Shown: piece after piece, positions 9,106-17,910 of the stretch
Layout: each line of letters opens with the position of its first letter
Position numbering within the stretch: position 1 is the first letter of the stretch
Origin: Actibacterium mucosum KCTC 23349
GTDB taxonomy: Bacteria > Pseudomonadota > Alphaproteobacteria > Rhodobacterales > Rhodobacteraceae
Reading direction: 5' to 3'
Length of the DNA stretch: 64,000 nucleotides
Assembly: GCF_000647975.1 (NCBI RefSeq)
Contig: NZ_JFKE01000003.1
Span: 320,206 to 384,205, forward strand
Translations under genes and position numbers: made by a program
The notes under the pieces: model-generated
Databases searched by the model: none
Told to the model about the DNA's origin: nothing
The model's input: only the letters and a program-made list of their open reading frames with translations

Positions 9106-9950
9106 CATCTGTTACGCTTTTGGGGGTAAAGGGCGGCCCCGCCATCCGCCCCGGCGCGCCCATGCCCACGGCGCATCTGTTGCAGATGGGCGGGCAGAAC
9201 GTGGTGGTGGATTGCGGGCTGGGCGTGTCGCGCGGGCTGATCGATCAGGGCGTGGGCGTGCATCAGGTCGACCTGATCCTGATCACGCATCTGCATTCCG
9301 ACCATTATCTTGAGCTTGGGCCGCTTCTGCATACCGCCTGGACCGCCGGGCGGCGCGATCCGGTCACCGTGATCGGCCCCTCGGGGCTGCGAGCCTATGT
9401 CGACGGGTTCTTTGCCGCAATGGCCGAAGATATCGACCTGCGCATCGCCGACGAGGGCCGCCCCGACCTGCGCGATCTTGTACATCTGCAGCTGCTGGAA
9501 CCCGGCGACGTGCCCAACCCCGCCGGCCTGCGGATCACTGCCATGCTGAACGACCACCCGCCCATCGCCGAAAGCTTCGCCTTGCGGTTTGACGGCGACC
9601 ACAGCGTGGTCTTTTCCGGCGATACCGCCACCTTTCCTGCCATGGTGGACTTCGCCAAAGACGCCGATCTGCTGGTGCACGAAGCGATGCTGACCGCCGG
9701 GATCGACGCGCTTTGCGCCCGGGTTGGCAATGGCGACGACCGGCTAAAAACCCACCTGCTGCGCAGCCACACCCCGGCCGCCGAGGCCGCACGAATCGCC
9801 ACGCGCGCGGGCGCAAAACAACTGGCGCTGAACCACCTCGTCCCCTCGGACGACCCCGATTTCACCGAAAACGACTGGCGCGCCGAGGCTGCACCGCATT
9901 TCGCCGGCCCCCTGCATATCGGTCGCGACGGGCTGAGGATCCCGCTGTGA
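9102..9950 (+). CDS. Metallo-beta-lactamase-fold hydrolase inside the homogentisate operon
   Basis: A 282-residue protein with the zinc-site motif [15 protein letters not shown], a later Asp in FSGDTATF and a C-terminal [13 protein letters not shown] segment, resembling RNase Z/ElaC-like and arylsulfatase-like MBL proteins. The ATG at 9102 overlaps the hmgA stop, and its own stop overlaps the GTG of maiA, so it is translationally embedded between two pathway enzymes. It is not a textbook step of homogentisate breakdown. A role such as hydrolysing a lactone or ester side product is conceivable, but nothing in the sequence proves it. Confidence 0.85.
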   Translation: MTSVTLLGVKGGPAIRPGAPMPTAHLLQMGGQNVVVDCGLGVSRGLIDQGVGVHQVDLILITHLHSDHYLELGPLLHTAWTAGRRDPVTVIGPSGLRAYVDGFFAAMAEDIDLRIADEGRPDLRDLVHLQLLEPGDVPNPAGLRITAMLNDHPPIAESFALRFDGDHSVVFSGDTATFPAMVDFAKDADLLVHEAMLTAGIDALCARVGNGDDRLKTHLLRSHTPAAEAARIATRAGAKQLALNHLVPSDDPDFTENDWRAEAAPHFAGPLHIGRDGLRIPL

Positions 9951-10585
9951 CCCTCTATTCCTACTGGCGCTCAACCACGTCTTACCGCGTGCGGATTGCC
10001 ATGCATCTCAAAGGCTTGGCGTTCGACATTCACCCTGTTGACCTGCTGAAAGACGCACAGCGCGACCCGTCCTATACCGCCCTGAATCCCGGCGCCGGGG
10101 TGCCTGCCTTGGCATTGGAGGACGGCACGGTGCTGACGCAGTCGATGGCCATCCTCGACTACCTCGACACCGCGCATCCCACCCCGCCGCTGCTGCCACC
10201 CAACCCCGTCGCCGCCGCGCAGGTCCGCGCCGCCGCGCTGACCATGGCCTGCGACGTGCATCCGGTGAACAACCTGCGCGTCACCCAGCGGCTGCAGGCC
10301 ATGGGCCACGACAAAGACACGGTGCTGAACTGGATGCATCATTGGATGATCCAGGGGCTGGCCGCCTTTGACGCGCTGCTGCCCGATGGCCCCGTTTTCG
10401 CCTTTGGCGACACGCCCGGGCTGGCCGATATCTGCCTGGTCGCGCAGCTTTACAATGCCCATCGCTGGGGCGTCGACATGACCGCTCTGCCCCGCCTCAC
10501 CGAAATTGAAACCCGCTGCGCCGCGCTGCCGGCCTTTGTTGCCGCCCATCCCAACGCGCAGCCCGACGCCGAGATCACATCATGA
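9947..10585 (+). CDS. maiA: Maleylacetoacetate isomerase (zeta-class glutathione transferase)
   Basis: A 212-residue GST-fold enzyme that isomerises maleylacetoacetate to fumarylacetoacetate using glutathione. The N-terminal thioredoxin domain has the zeta-class signature region YWRSTTSYRVRIAMHLKG, and the conserved ALNPGAGVPAL and QSMAILDYLD elements bind glutathione. The start is a GTG at 9947 that overlaps the previous stop as GTGA; no ATG is suitably placed. The stop overlaps fahA as ATGA. Confidence 0.95.
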   Translation: MTLYSYWRSTTSYRVRIAMHLKGLAFDIHPVDLLKDAQRDPSYTALNPGAGVPALALEDGTVLTQSMAILDYLDTAHPTPPLLPPNPVAAAQVRAAALTMACDVHPVNNLRVTQRLQAMGHDKDTVLNWMHHWMIQGLAAFDALLPDGPVFAFGDTPGLADICLVAQLYNAHRWGVDMTALPRLTEIETRCAALPAFVAAHPNAQPDAEITS

Positions 10586-11817
10586 CCACTCTTTTGCCCA
10601 GCTGGGTCACCAGCGCCAACAGCCCCGACACCGATTTCCCGCTGAACAACCTGCCCTATGGCGTCTTCTCTGCCGATGGCGCCGCACCGCGCTGCGGGGT
10701 GGCGATCGGCGATCAGATCCTCGATCTGGCCAGTGCCGAAGCCGCGGGGGTGATCACCGCGCAGGGCACACTGCAAACAGGCCGCTGGAATGCCTTCATG
10801 GCGCTGGGTCAGGCCGCCTGGGCCGATCTGCGGGCGCAACTGACGCGCGGGCTGTCCGCCGATGCCGAGCCCGCTCCGTTGCAGACCCACCTTTTGCCCA
10901 TGTCCACGGCCCGGCTGCACATGCCGTTTGACGTCGCCGAATACACCGATTTCTACGCCGGCCGCCACCACGCCCAGAATGTCGGCACCATGTTCCGCGG
11001 CCCCGAAAACGCCTTGCCGCCCAATTGGTTACACATCCCCATCGGCTATAACGGCCGCGCCTCGTCGGTGGTCATCTCGGGCACCGACATCACCCGCCCC
11101 CACGGCCAGCTGAAGGGGCCAAATGACGACGCCCCGCGCTTTGCCCCCTCGGCCCGGTTCGATATCGAGCTTGAGATGGGCGCGATTGTCGGCCAACCCT
11201 CGGATGGCCCTATTTCGGTGGCCCAGGCCTTTGACAACATCTTTGGCTACGTGCTGCTGAACGACTGGTCGGCGCGCGACATTCAGGCGTGGGAGTATCA
11301 GCCGCTGGGCCCGTTTCAGGCCAAGGCGACCGCCACCACGATCAGCCCGTGGATCGTGACCGCCGCCGCGCTGGCGCCGTTCCGCACCGCCACGCCGCCG
11401 CGCGAGGTGCCGCTGCTGGACCACCTGCACGAGCCTGGCCCGATGCTCTATGACATCGCGCTGCAGGTCGGCATGACCCCCGAAAACGGCACCGAAACGG
11501 TGATCGCCCGTACCAATTATGCCGAGATGTATTATTCCGCCGCCCAGCAACTGGCCCATCACACCACCTCGGGCTGCCCGATGCGGGTGGGGGATCTGCT
11601 GGGCTCGGGCACGATCTCGGGGCCGGAAAAGGGCAATCGCGGCAGCCTGCTTGAGATCAGTTGGGGCGGCAAAGAGCCCTTTGCCCTGTCCGACGGCCAG
11701 ACCCGCAGCTTTATCGAGGATGGCGACACCATGACCCTGCGCGGTGCGGCCATTGGCGCGGGCTACCGGGTGGGGTTTGGCGACTGCGTCGGCACATTGC
11801 GCCCCGCGCGCAGTTAG
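10582..11817 (+). CDS. fahA: Fumarylacetoacetase
   Basis: A 411-residue hydrolase that splits fumarylacetoacetate to fumarate and acetoacetate, the last step of the pathway. It shows the FAH fold elements: the region YTDFYAGRHHAQNVGTMFRG with the catalytic His, FDIELEMGAIVG with metal-binding acids, and LLNDWSARDIQAWEYQPLGP. It is the fourth gene of the operon and starts by ATGA overlap with maiA. The acetoacetate it releases could be activated by the adjacent CoA-transferase. Its stop overlaps that convergent gene's stop by three bases. Confidence 0.96.
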   Translation: MTTLLPSWVTSANSPDTDFPLNNLPYGVFSADGAAPRCGVAIGDQILDLASAEAAGVITAQGTLQTGRWNAFMALGQAAWADLRAQLTRGLSADAEPAPLQTHLLPMSTARLHMPFDVAEYTDFYAGRHHAQNVGTMFRGPENALPPNWLHIPIGYNGRASSVVISGTDITRPHGQLKGPNDDAPRFAPSARFDIELEMGAIVGQPSDGPISVAQAFDNIFGYVLLNDWSARDIQAWEYQPLGPFQAKATATTISPWIVTAAALAPFRTATPPREVPLLDHLHEPGPMLYDIALQVGMTPENGTETVIARTNYAEMYYSAAQQLAHHTTSGCPMRVGDLLGSGTISGPEKGNRGSLLEISWGGKEPFALSDGQTRSFIEDGDTMTLRGAAIGAGYRVGFGDCVGTLRPARS

Positions 11818-13745
11818 TCGCGGGCCTTTTGCACAAATTCCTCGGCGGCGTCGGCATCGGCAAACACTGCCGGTTCCACGTCGCGCGTGAACACCTTGCC
11901 CAGCTTCATCCGCATAAAGGCCGACCCCGAATAGCGGCTGGTCAGCCCGTAATAGGCATCCTCCAGCCCGTTCACCATCGCGGCCCAGCGGTCCTCGACC
12001 TCGGGATAAATCGTCGTGCCCTCGTAGTTCACGATGGCCGCCACCTTGTGGTCCAGCGGCGCGCACAGCGTCTCGACCCGCGCGCGGACCTGTTCGATAT
12101 CGCCGCCATTGCGGATGCGCATGCGCGACAGGTTGATGAACAGCCGCTGCGTGTCGTCGCTCAGCGTGATGCGCTCGTCCAGATCCAGATGCAGCAGATC
12201 CGCCGCCAGCCCCATCGGGCCGTCCTCGAAAATCCGCGGGTCCATCTGGGCCACATCGTTCATAACCGGGGCAAAGGCCATCTGGTCCAGAATGTCCTTT
12301 TGCAGATCCACCCCCGGCGCGATCTCGATCAGTTCCATCCCCTCGGGCGTCAGACGGAACACGCAGCGTTCGGTGACATACAGCACCGGCTGGCGCAGCG
12401 ACGCCGCCCGGCGGCCCGAGAACGTGACCTGTTCCACCCCGTTCACAAATTTCCGCACCCGGCCGTCCTGAACCAGCTTCAGCGCACCGTTGGCCACCTC
12501 AACCTGCAACGCGACCGATGTGAAGGTGCCGCAGAACACCACCCGCCGGGCGTTCTGGCTGATATTGATGAACCCGCCTGCACCGGCCAGCCGTGGCCCA
12601 AAGCGCGAGACATTCACCGCCCCGGTCCCGTCCACCTCGGCCATGCCAAGGATAGCGATATCCAAACCGCCGCCGTCATAGAAATCAAACTGCGAGGCCT
12701 GCGGGATCACCGCATCGGTATTGGCCGCCGCGCCAAAATCCAGACCGCTGGCCGGTTGCCCGCCAATCACGCCCGGCTCGGCCGTCAGGGTGATATGCTG
12801 CAACAGCTTTTCCTCGGCGGCCACGGCGGCCACCCCTTCGGGCATGCCGATCCCCAGATTGGCCACCGCGTTCACCGGCAGTTCAAACGCCGCGCGCCGC
12901 GCGATCACCTTGCGCGCGTCCAGCGCCATGGCCGGCATCGCGCTGGCATCGGTGCGGTATTGCCCGGTGAAGGCGTGCGAGAACGGGGTGGCGAAGGTCT
13001 GCATGTGATCCTCAGGCGCGGCAATCACCACCGCGTCGACAAGCGCGCCCGGTATCTGCACCTCGCGCGGCGACAGCGTGCCGCGCGCCACGGTGCGTTC
13101 CACCTGCACCACCACGATCCCGCCCGAGTTCTTGGTGGCCATCGCCTGCGCCAGGTTGTCGATCACCAGCGCCTCGTGCTCCATCGTCACGTTGCCCGCC
13201 GCGTCCGCGGTGGTGCCGCGCAGAAAGGCCACATCGATGGGAAACCCTTTGTAAAACAGATGCGTATCGCCGCCGATCTCGACCCGGGAAACCAGCTCTT
13301 CGGTGGTGGCGTCATTGATCCGCCCGCCGCCCAGCGCGGGGTCCACAAACGTGTCCAGCCCCACCGGTGTCAGCGTCCCGGGCTTGCCCGCCGCGATGTC
13401 ACGAAACAGGTGACTGATCACCCCTTGTGGCAGATTATAGGCCTCGATCTTGCCCTCGGTGGCCAGCCGGCCCACCTTGGGGATCAACCCCCAGTGCCCG
13501 CCGATCACCCGTTTCAGCAGCCCCTCGTGGCCCAGATGGTTCAGCCCCCGGTCCTTGCCATCGCCTTGGCCCGCGGCAAAAAACAGCGTCAGGTCCAGCG
13601 GCGCTTTTTCCTCCATAAACCGCGCCGACAGCGCTTTCAGCAACGCCTCGGGCACGCCGATGCCCACGAACCCGGACGTCGTAACGGTGTCGCCGCTGTT
13701 CACCAAAGCCGCCGCCTCGCGGGCCGACATGATCTTTTCACTCAT
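11814..13745 (-). CDS. Acyl-CoA:acetate/3-ketoacid CoA-transferase, fused alpha-beta form
   Basis: A 643-residue family I CoA-transferase with both catalytic halves in one chain. The N-terminal half has the GFVGIGVPEALLKAL glycine loop; the second half has NLGIGMPEGVA and the segment LTAEPGVIGG, whose Glu is in the position of the active-site glutamate that forms the enzyme-CoA thioester. About 130 further residues form a C-terminal extension seen in large proteobacterial members. It lies tail to tail with the homogentisate operon, so use on acetoacetate is attractive but unproven. A GGAGGAGG site precedes the ATG by seven bases. Confidence 0.88.
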   Translation of the reverse strand: MSEKIMSAREAAALVNSGDTVTTSGFVGIGVPEALLKALSARFMEEKAPLDLTLFFAAGQGDGKDRGLNHLGHEGLLKRVIGGHWGLIPKVGRLATEGKIEAYNLPQGVISHLFRDIAAGKPGTLTPVGLDTFVDPALGGGRINDATTEELVSRVEIGGDTHLFYKGFPIDVAFLRGTTADAAGNVTMEHEALVIDNLAQAMATKNSGGIVVVQVERTVARGTLSPREVQIPGALVDAVVIAAPEDHMQTFATPFSHAFTGQYRTDASAMPAMALDARKVIARRAAFELPVNAVANLGIGMPEGVAAVAAEEKLLQHITLTAEPGVIGGQPASGLDFGAAANTDAVIPQASQFDFYDGGGLDIAILGMAEVDGTGAVNVSRFGPRLAGAGGFINISQNARRVVFCGTFTSVALQVEVANGALKLVQDGRVRKFVNGVEQVTFSGRRAASLRQPVLYVTERCVFRLTPEGMELIEIAPGVDLQKDILDQMAFAPVMNDVAQMDPRIFEDGPMGLAADLLHLDLDERITLSDDTQRLFINLSRMRIRNGGDIEQVRARVETLCAPLDHKVAAIVNYEGTTIYPEVEDRWAAMVNGLEDAYYGLTSRYSGSAFMRMKLGKVFTRDVEPAVFADADAAEEFVQKARD

Positions 13746-13843
13746 GACATTGCCTCCTCCGAGGGCCTGTCCTCCACCGGCCCTTTCAACCTTGTTACCG
13801 CAAAGCGGCCTTTTGCTGCCAGCTTTTGCTGCACCTGCATAGT

Positions 13844-13885
13844 TGAATTCATTGGAAATATATTTCCAGCAATGAAGTATATTCA
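13844..13885. promoter_or_regulatory. Nested palindrome between the CoA-transferase and LsrF-like genes
   Basis: A perfect 16-base palindrome TGGAAATATATTTCCA is at 13853-13868. It is flanked by TTCATTG (13848-13854) and its complement CAATGAA (13870-13876), and further out by TGAAT (13844-13848) and ATTCA (13881-13885). It sits in the 195-base gap between the two divergent starts, in an AT-rich island, and looks like an operator for a dimeric regulator. No regulator gene is next to it. Confidence 0.6.
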
Positions 13886-13940
13886 GTGAATCGCCACAAC
13901 CCGCTACAAAACCCCCGACACATTAGCGGAGGGCAATCCC

Positions 13941-14810
13941 ATGGCGGATCTGGACGATATCAAGGACGGCAAAGATTTTGGCGCAGGCACCCCGCCCGAC
14001 ACCAGCCGGTTTTTCCTAAAGGGCGCGGCCCATCACGACTGGGGCATGAAGGCGCGGCTGTCGGCGATGTTCCGGCCCGAAACCGGGCGCACGGTGATGC
14101 TGGCCTTTGACCACGGCTATTTTCAGGGCCCCACCACGGGGTTGGAACGGATCGACCTGACGATCGCCCCCCTGGCCCCTTACACCGACGTTCTGATGGG
14201 CACCCGCGGGGCCATCCGCACCATGATCCCGCCCGAGGTCAACAAACCTGTCGCGCTGCGCTGTTCGGCCGGCAACTCGATCCTGACCGAGCTGTCGAAC
14301 GAGCTGATCTCGGTCGAGATCGAGGACGCCCTGCGTCTGGGCGTGTCCGCCATGGCCGCGCAGGTCTATATCGGCGCCGAGTATGAGCACAAATCCATCG
14401 GCAACGTGGTCAAGCTGATCGACAGCGGCCTGCGCTATGGCATCCCCACCATGGCCGTCACCGGCGTGGGCGCCGACATGGTGCGCGATGCGCGCTATTT
14501 CGGCCTGGCCACCCGGATCGCCGCCGAGATCGGCGCGCAGGTGGTCAAATCCTATTACGTTGACGAAGGGTTCGAAAACATCGTGCTGGGCTGCCCGGTG
14601 CCCATCGTGATCGCCGGGGGCAAGAAACTGCCCGAGGCCGACGCGCTGGAAATGGCCTACCGCGCCATTGATCAGGGCGCGGCCGGCGTGGATATGGGCC
14701 GCAACGTGTTCCAGTCCGAAAAACCGCTGGCGATGCTCAAAGCGCTCGAGGCTGTGGTGCACCACGGCGCCACCGGCGCCGAGGCTTACCAGCTGTTTCA
14801 GGACAGCTGA
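13941..14810 (+). CDS. LsrF-like class I aldolase/thiolase (DeoC/FbaB family)
   Basis: A 289-residue TIM-barrel protein of the family containing LsrF, the 3-hydroxy-5-phosphonooxypentane-2,4-dione thiolase of AI-2 catabolism, and class IA fructose-bisphosphate aldolases. Visible barrel strands include [32 protein letters not shown] with the probable Schiff-base lysine, [10 protein letters not shown] and [20 protein letters not shown] site precedes the start. No other lsr genes are nearby, so its true substrate is open. It ends directly against the stop of the next, convergent gene. Confidence 0.8.
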   Translation: MADLDDIKDGKDFGAGTPPDTSRFFLKGAAHHDWGMKARLSAMFRPETGRTVMLAFDHGYFQGPTTGLERIDLTIAPLAPYTDVLMGTRGAIRTMIPPEVNKPVALRCSAGNSILTELSNELISVEIEDALRLGVSAMAAQVYIGAEYEHKSIGNVVKLIDSGLRYGIPTMAVTGVGADMVRDARYFGLATRIAAEIGAQVVKSYYVDEGFENIVLGCPVPIVIAGGKKLPEADALEMAYRAIDQGAAGVDMGRNVFQSEKPLAMLKALEAVVHHGATGAEAYQLFQDS

Positions 14811-15416
14811 TCACCACATAGACGTGGCGGCGCGGCCCGGCCATTCTGCGTCATAGGCTTTGCCGTCAATCTCGCCTTGCGTCATTTCCTGCAGCAGGTC
14901 CCCGACGCTGGGCAAGCCATCGCTTTCGTCGCCCGACGTCCAGGTGCGTGCCCGCATCAGGGCGCGGGCGCATTGGCTGTAGATCTCGGCGATGGTGATC
15001 ACCGCCACGGTACGCGGCTGTTTGCCGTCGCGATCGAACCGGGCCAACATCGCCGGGTCAGCTGTCAGCTTCGCCGTGCCGTTTACCCGTATCACGTTGT
15101 TTGATCCCGGCACCATGAACATCAGCGACACCCGACCGTCGCGCACAATATTGCGCAGGCTGTCGATCCGGTTGTTGCCGCGCCAATCCGGCAGCGCCAG
15201 CGTGCCGGGGTCCAGCTCGACCACCACGGGGCCATCGTCGCCACGCGGGCTGCCATCGGAGCCCTCGGGGCCCACCGTCGTCAGCACGCAAAACCGCGAC
15301 GCCATGATCCACTTGCGATAGAGCGGTGTCATTTGGCGCGCCACCTTCCGCGTGGCCGCCGGGCCGGGGGCACCGTAAAGCGCCTCCAGCTCATCCAGAG
15401 AGTTTAAAAAATCCAT
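14811..15416 (-). CDS. FMN-dependent flavoprotein of the pyridoxamine-phosphate-oxidase superfamily
   Basis: A 201-residue split-barrel flavoprotein resembling the PPOX-type family typified by MSMEG_1061. Characteristic segments are SRFCVLTTVGPEGSDGSPRG, LALPDWRGNNRIDSLRNIV and VRVNGTAKLTADP followed by IAEIYSQCARALMR. Members bind FMN or F420-like cofactors, and most have no assigned reaction. It abuts the lsrF-like gene tail to tail with no spacer. Confidence 0.78.
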   Translation of the reverse strand: MDFLNSLDELEALYGAPGPAATRKVARQMTPLYRKWIMASRFCVLTTVGPEGSDGSPRGDDGPVVVELDPGTLALPDWRGNNRIDSLRNIVRDGRVSLMFMVPGSNNVIRVNGTAKLTADPAMLARFDRDGKQPRTVAVITIAEIYSQCARALMRARTWTSGDESDGLPSVGDLLQEMTQGEIDGKAYDAEWPGRAATSMW

Positions 15417-15446
15417 GTTCCGGATCCCTGAAAGTTTAAAGAAAAG

Positions 15447-16175
15447 CTACAATTTTCCCGCTTCCGCCATCAGCGCATCGGATGCAGCCTCGATCGTGGT
15501 TTCCAGCGTTTCCATAAACGCCTCGGTGCTCAGCCCCGGTTTAATGGGCGGTAAAAACTCTACCACTGCCAGCCCCGGTTTGCGGTATATGCCCGTGCGC
15601 GGCCAGAAGACACCCACGTTGGTTGCCGCTGGCACACAATCCTGTGACAACTCGCCATACAGCACCGCAGGCCCTATTTTATAAGGCTTTTTGGCCCCCG
15701 GCGCGACGCGGGTCCCTTGCGGATAGATGATCAACTGCCCCGGCGTCTCAACCCCTGCCCGCACCCCTGCAACCATCTGCTCAACGGCCTTGGCTTTCTT
15801 GCCCCGATCCACCGGGACGCAGCCAATACGCAAGGCAAACCACCCAAGGATCGGCGCCCATTTCAGCGAGTGTTTCATGATGAATTTCGGCCGCGGCACC
15901 ACCGACACGATCATGATAATATCAAAGAAACTCTGATGCTTAGAGGCAATCAGCACCTCTCCGTCCGGCACGTCGCCACGGATCTCGGATCGCAGGCCGA
16001 TCATCCACGACGCCGTCCACCGGACCCACCGGCAATAAGTGTGCACCCCTCTGAACGCCCAAACCCGGTTGATGGCTGCAAGCGGGGTGAAATACAGCGC
16101 CATAATCGCCATCGTCAGGTACATCTGGGCTACAAAGACCAGCGACCTGAACCAACGCCAAGCATATGCCAACAT
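15447..16175 (-). CDS. plsC: 1-acyl-sn-glycerol-3-phosphate acyltransferase
   Basis: A 242-residue membrane-associated acyltransferase that makes phosphatidic acid. It has the catalytic HX4D box in SKHQSFFDIIM, the glycerol-phosphate-binding region RIGCVPVDRG and the IYPQGTR motif. An N-terminal hydrophobic segment would anchor it to the membrane. The ATG at 16175 shares a base with the ftsX stop (TAATG); a longer in-frame start at 16223 lies inside ftsX. Third gene of the ftsE-ftsX-plsC operon. Confidence 0.93.
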   Translation of the reverse strand: MLAYAWRWFRSLVFVAQMYLTMAIMALYFTPLAAINRVWAFRGVHTYCRWVRWTASWMIGLRSEIRGDVPDGEVLIASKHQSFFDIIMIVSVVPRPKFIMKHSLKWAPILGWFALRIGCVPVDRGKKAKAVEQMVAGVRAGVETPGQLIIYPQGTRVAPGAKKPYKIGPAVLYGELSQDCVPAATNVGVFWPRTGIYRKPGLAVVEFLPPIKPGLSTEAFMETLETTIEAASDALMAEAGKL

Positions 16176-17077
16176 TATGAAATTCCTCGCAAAACCCGAA
16201 ACGCCGCCAGCCGCGTTGACCAAAACGCAACCACTGCTGCGGCCACCGGAATGATCACCGGCAAAGCCCAGCCCGCCCCGGCAAATCCCAGCCCTGTCAG
16301 AAACCCACCTGCGCTGTCCGCCCCCGGCAACAGCGCTACGCCACCGGTTGCCAAAGCGGCTCCGACAGCCGCGCCTTGCAACGCGCGCCCGGTGAAACGC
16401 CGTACAAAGGCCCGTGCGATATACACGTCGCGCGCGCCCACAAGTCTAAGCGTGGCAATGACTTTTTCGTTTGCAGCAAGGGCTGCGTTGGCCGACAGAA
16501 CGATCATCGCACCCGAGGCCGCCGTGATCAGCGCCAGTGACAAGACGGCAAGCAGGCGCAGCCGGTCCGCCGCCGTGACCAGCGGTTGCCGCCAGCGTGT
16601 GTGATCGTCCAGAACCGCCCCCGGCGCCTCGGCTGACAGGCGCAAGCGCAGCGCGGCCGCGTCAAAACCTTCGGCCGTTTCGCGCAGCTCTACCAGGGCC
16701 GGAAGCGGTAAGTCCTCTACCGGCAAATCCGGGCCAAACCACGGAGCCAAAAGGGTTTTCTGGTCGTCAGGTGTCAGCAAACGTGCCTCGGCCACGCCGG
16801 GTGTAGTTCGCAGCGCTTCCAACACCGCCGCGGCCTGTGTGGCCATCTGACCTTCGGGTGCCGAGATACGCACCGTTGCGGTCCGCGCCAATGCGCCAGA
16901 CCAGCGATCAGCCAACCGTCCGGCCGAGATCGACAAGGCCAGTGCGAACACCGCCAGAAACGCCATGGCCGCCGAGGTGAACACCGTCAGCCGTACCGTG
17001 AAGCCGGTGGGTGGCACCACCCGGTCGGCTTGGGGATCTCCGCGCAGCAGGGTGATCAATCCTCTGAAAACACTCAC
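16175..17077 (-). CDS. ftsX: Cell division protein FtsX
   Basis: A 300-residue inner-membrane protein with an N-terminal membrane segment near residues 30-50, a periplasmic loop, and three C-terminal segments, the FtsX topology. With FtsE it forms the ABC-like complex that activates periplasmic peptidoglycan hydrolases at the division site. The start overlaps the ftsE stop as ATGA. Sequence is diverged, as FtsX usually is; the assignment leans on topology and on the neighbouring ftsE. Confidence 0.88.
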   Translation of the reverse strand: MSVFRGLITLLRGDPQADRVVPPTGFTVRLTVFTSAAMAFLAVFALALSISAGRLADRWSGALARTATVRISAPEGQMATQAAAVLEALRTTPGVAEARLLTPDDQKTLLAPWFGPDLPVEDLPLPALVELRETAEGFDAAALRLRLSAEAPGAVLDDHTRWRQPLVTAADRLRLLAVLSLALITAASGAMIVLSANAALAANEKVIATLRLVGARDVYIARAFVRRFTGRALQGAAVGAALATGGVALLPGADSAGGFLTGLGFAGAGWALPVIIPVAAAVVAFWSTRLAAFRVLRGIS

Positions 17078-17751
17078 AGATCCGCCCCCGCAAGTTGCAC
17101 GCGCCGGTCCTTGATCCGCAACACACGGGCCGCGACCTGACTTTTGGCGGCACGGATCAGGTTCAGATCATGCGTGGCAATCAGCACGGTTTTTCCCATG
17201 CGGTTCAATTCCGTAAGCAACTGCAAAAGGCGCAGCGACATGTCCCAGTCGATGTTGCCCGTCGGCTCGTCTGCCAGGATCACCTCGGGGTCCATAATCA
17301 CCGCGCGGGCCAGTGCAGCGCGCTGCCGCTCACCGCCTGACAACTGTGGTGGCCGCGCATGTGTTTGGGCCCCCAGCCCAACCCAGCCCAGCAGGTCTTT
17401 CAAATTCTGCGCTTCTGCACCGGTGTCGCGTCCCGCAACTGTCAGCGGCAGCAAGACATTCTCAGCCAAGGTCAGATGGTCAAGGAATTGGCAATCCTGG
17501 TGGACCACCCCAATGCGGCGTCGGGTGTTTGCCACCATGTCGCGGTCCATCGCTGTAACCTCCTTGTCGAACAGACGCACAGAGCCTGTGCTTGGCAGCA
17601 ATTGGCCATAGCAAAGCTTCATCATGGTGGTCTTGCCCGCCCCCGAAGGCCCGGTCAGAAAATGGAACGAACCAGGTGCCAGGCGCAGTGAAACACCGCT
17701 TAGCAGCTCGTCGCCACCATAGTTCTGAGACACGTTCTCAAGATCGATCAC
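17074..17751 (-). CDS. ftsE: Cell division ATP-binding protein FtsE
   Basis: A 225-residue ABC ATPase. Walker A is GPSGAGKTT, the signature LSGGERQR, Walker B ILADEPTGNID, and the switch His is in IATHDLNLI. The spacing and the DEPTGNID sequence are typical of FtsE. The start codon is GTG at 17751, preceded by a G-rich site. It heads the ftsE-ftsX-plsC operon and diverges from the zinc-ribbon gene across a 159-base gap. Confidence 0.93.
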   Translation of the reverse strand: MIDLENVSQNYGGDELLSGVSLRLAPGSFHFLTGPSGAGKTTMMKLCYGQLLPSTGSVRLFDKEVTAMDRDMVANTRRRIGVVHQDCQFLDHLTLAENVLLPLTVAGRDTGAEAQNLKDLLGWVGLGAQTHARPPQLSGGERQRAALARAVIMDPEVILADEPTGNIDWDMSLRLLQLLTELNRMGKTVLIATHDLNLIRAAKSQVAARVLRIKDRRVQLAGADL

Positions 17752-17910
17752 TGCAGCCCCCGGTTGGTTTTTGCAGGTTTTGCCCCACAGTATTTAGGGT
17801 TTCAATGCCGTTGCTACGCAATTTCTTTGAATTTTTCGACCGTTTGATTCAAAATGTGACCCAATCGGGGAGCACGGCGGACAAATATCGCCGAAAACGA
17901 AAGAGGCAAT

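Noticed and set aside
11661-13889. A long open frame (742 codons) on the plus strand opposite the CoA-transferase gene.
   Set aside because: It is a mirror of the GC-rich CoA-transferase gene, with Arg-, His- and Pro-rich sequence and no recognisable domain.
13941-14810. Part of an AI-2 (lsr) uptake and degradation operon.
   Set aside because: No transporter, kinase or regulator of the lsr system is near; only the aldolase-like gene is present.
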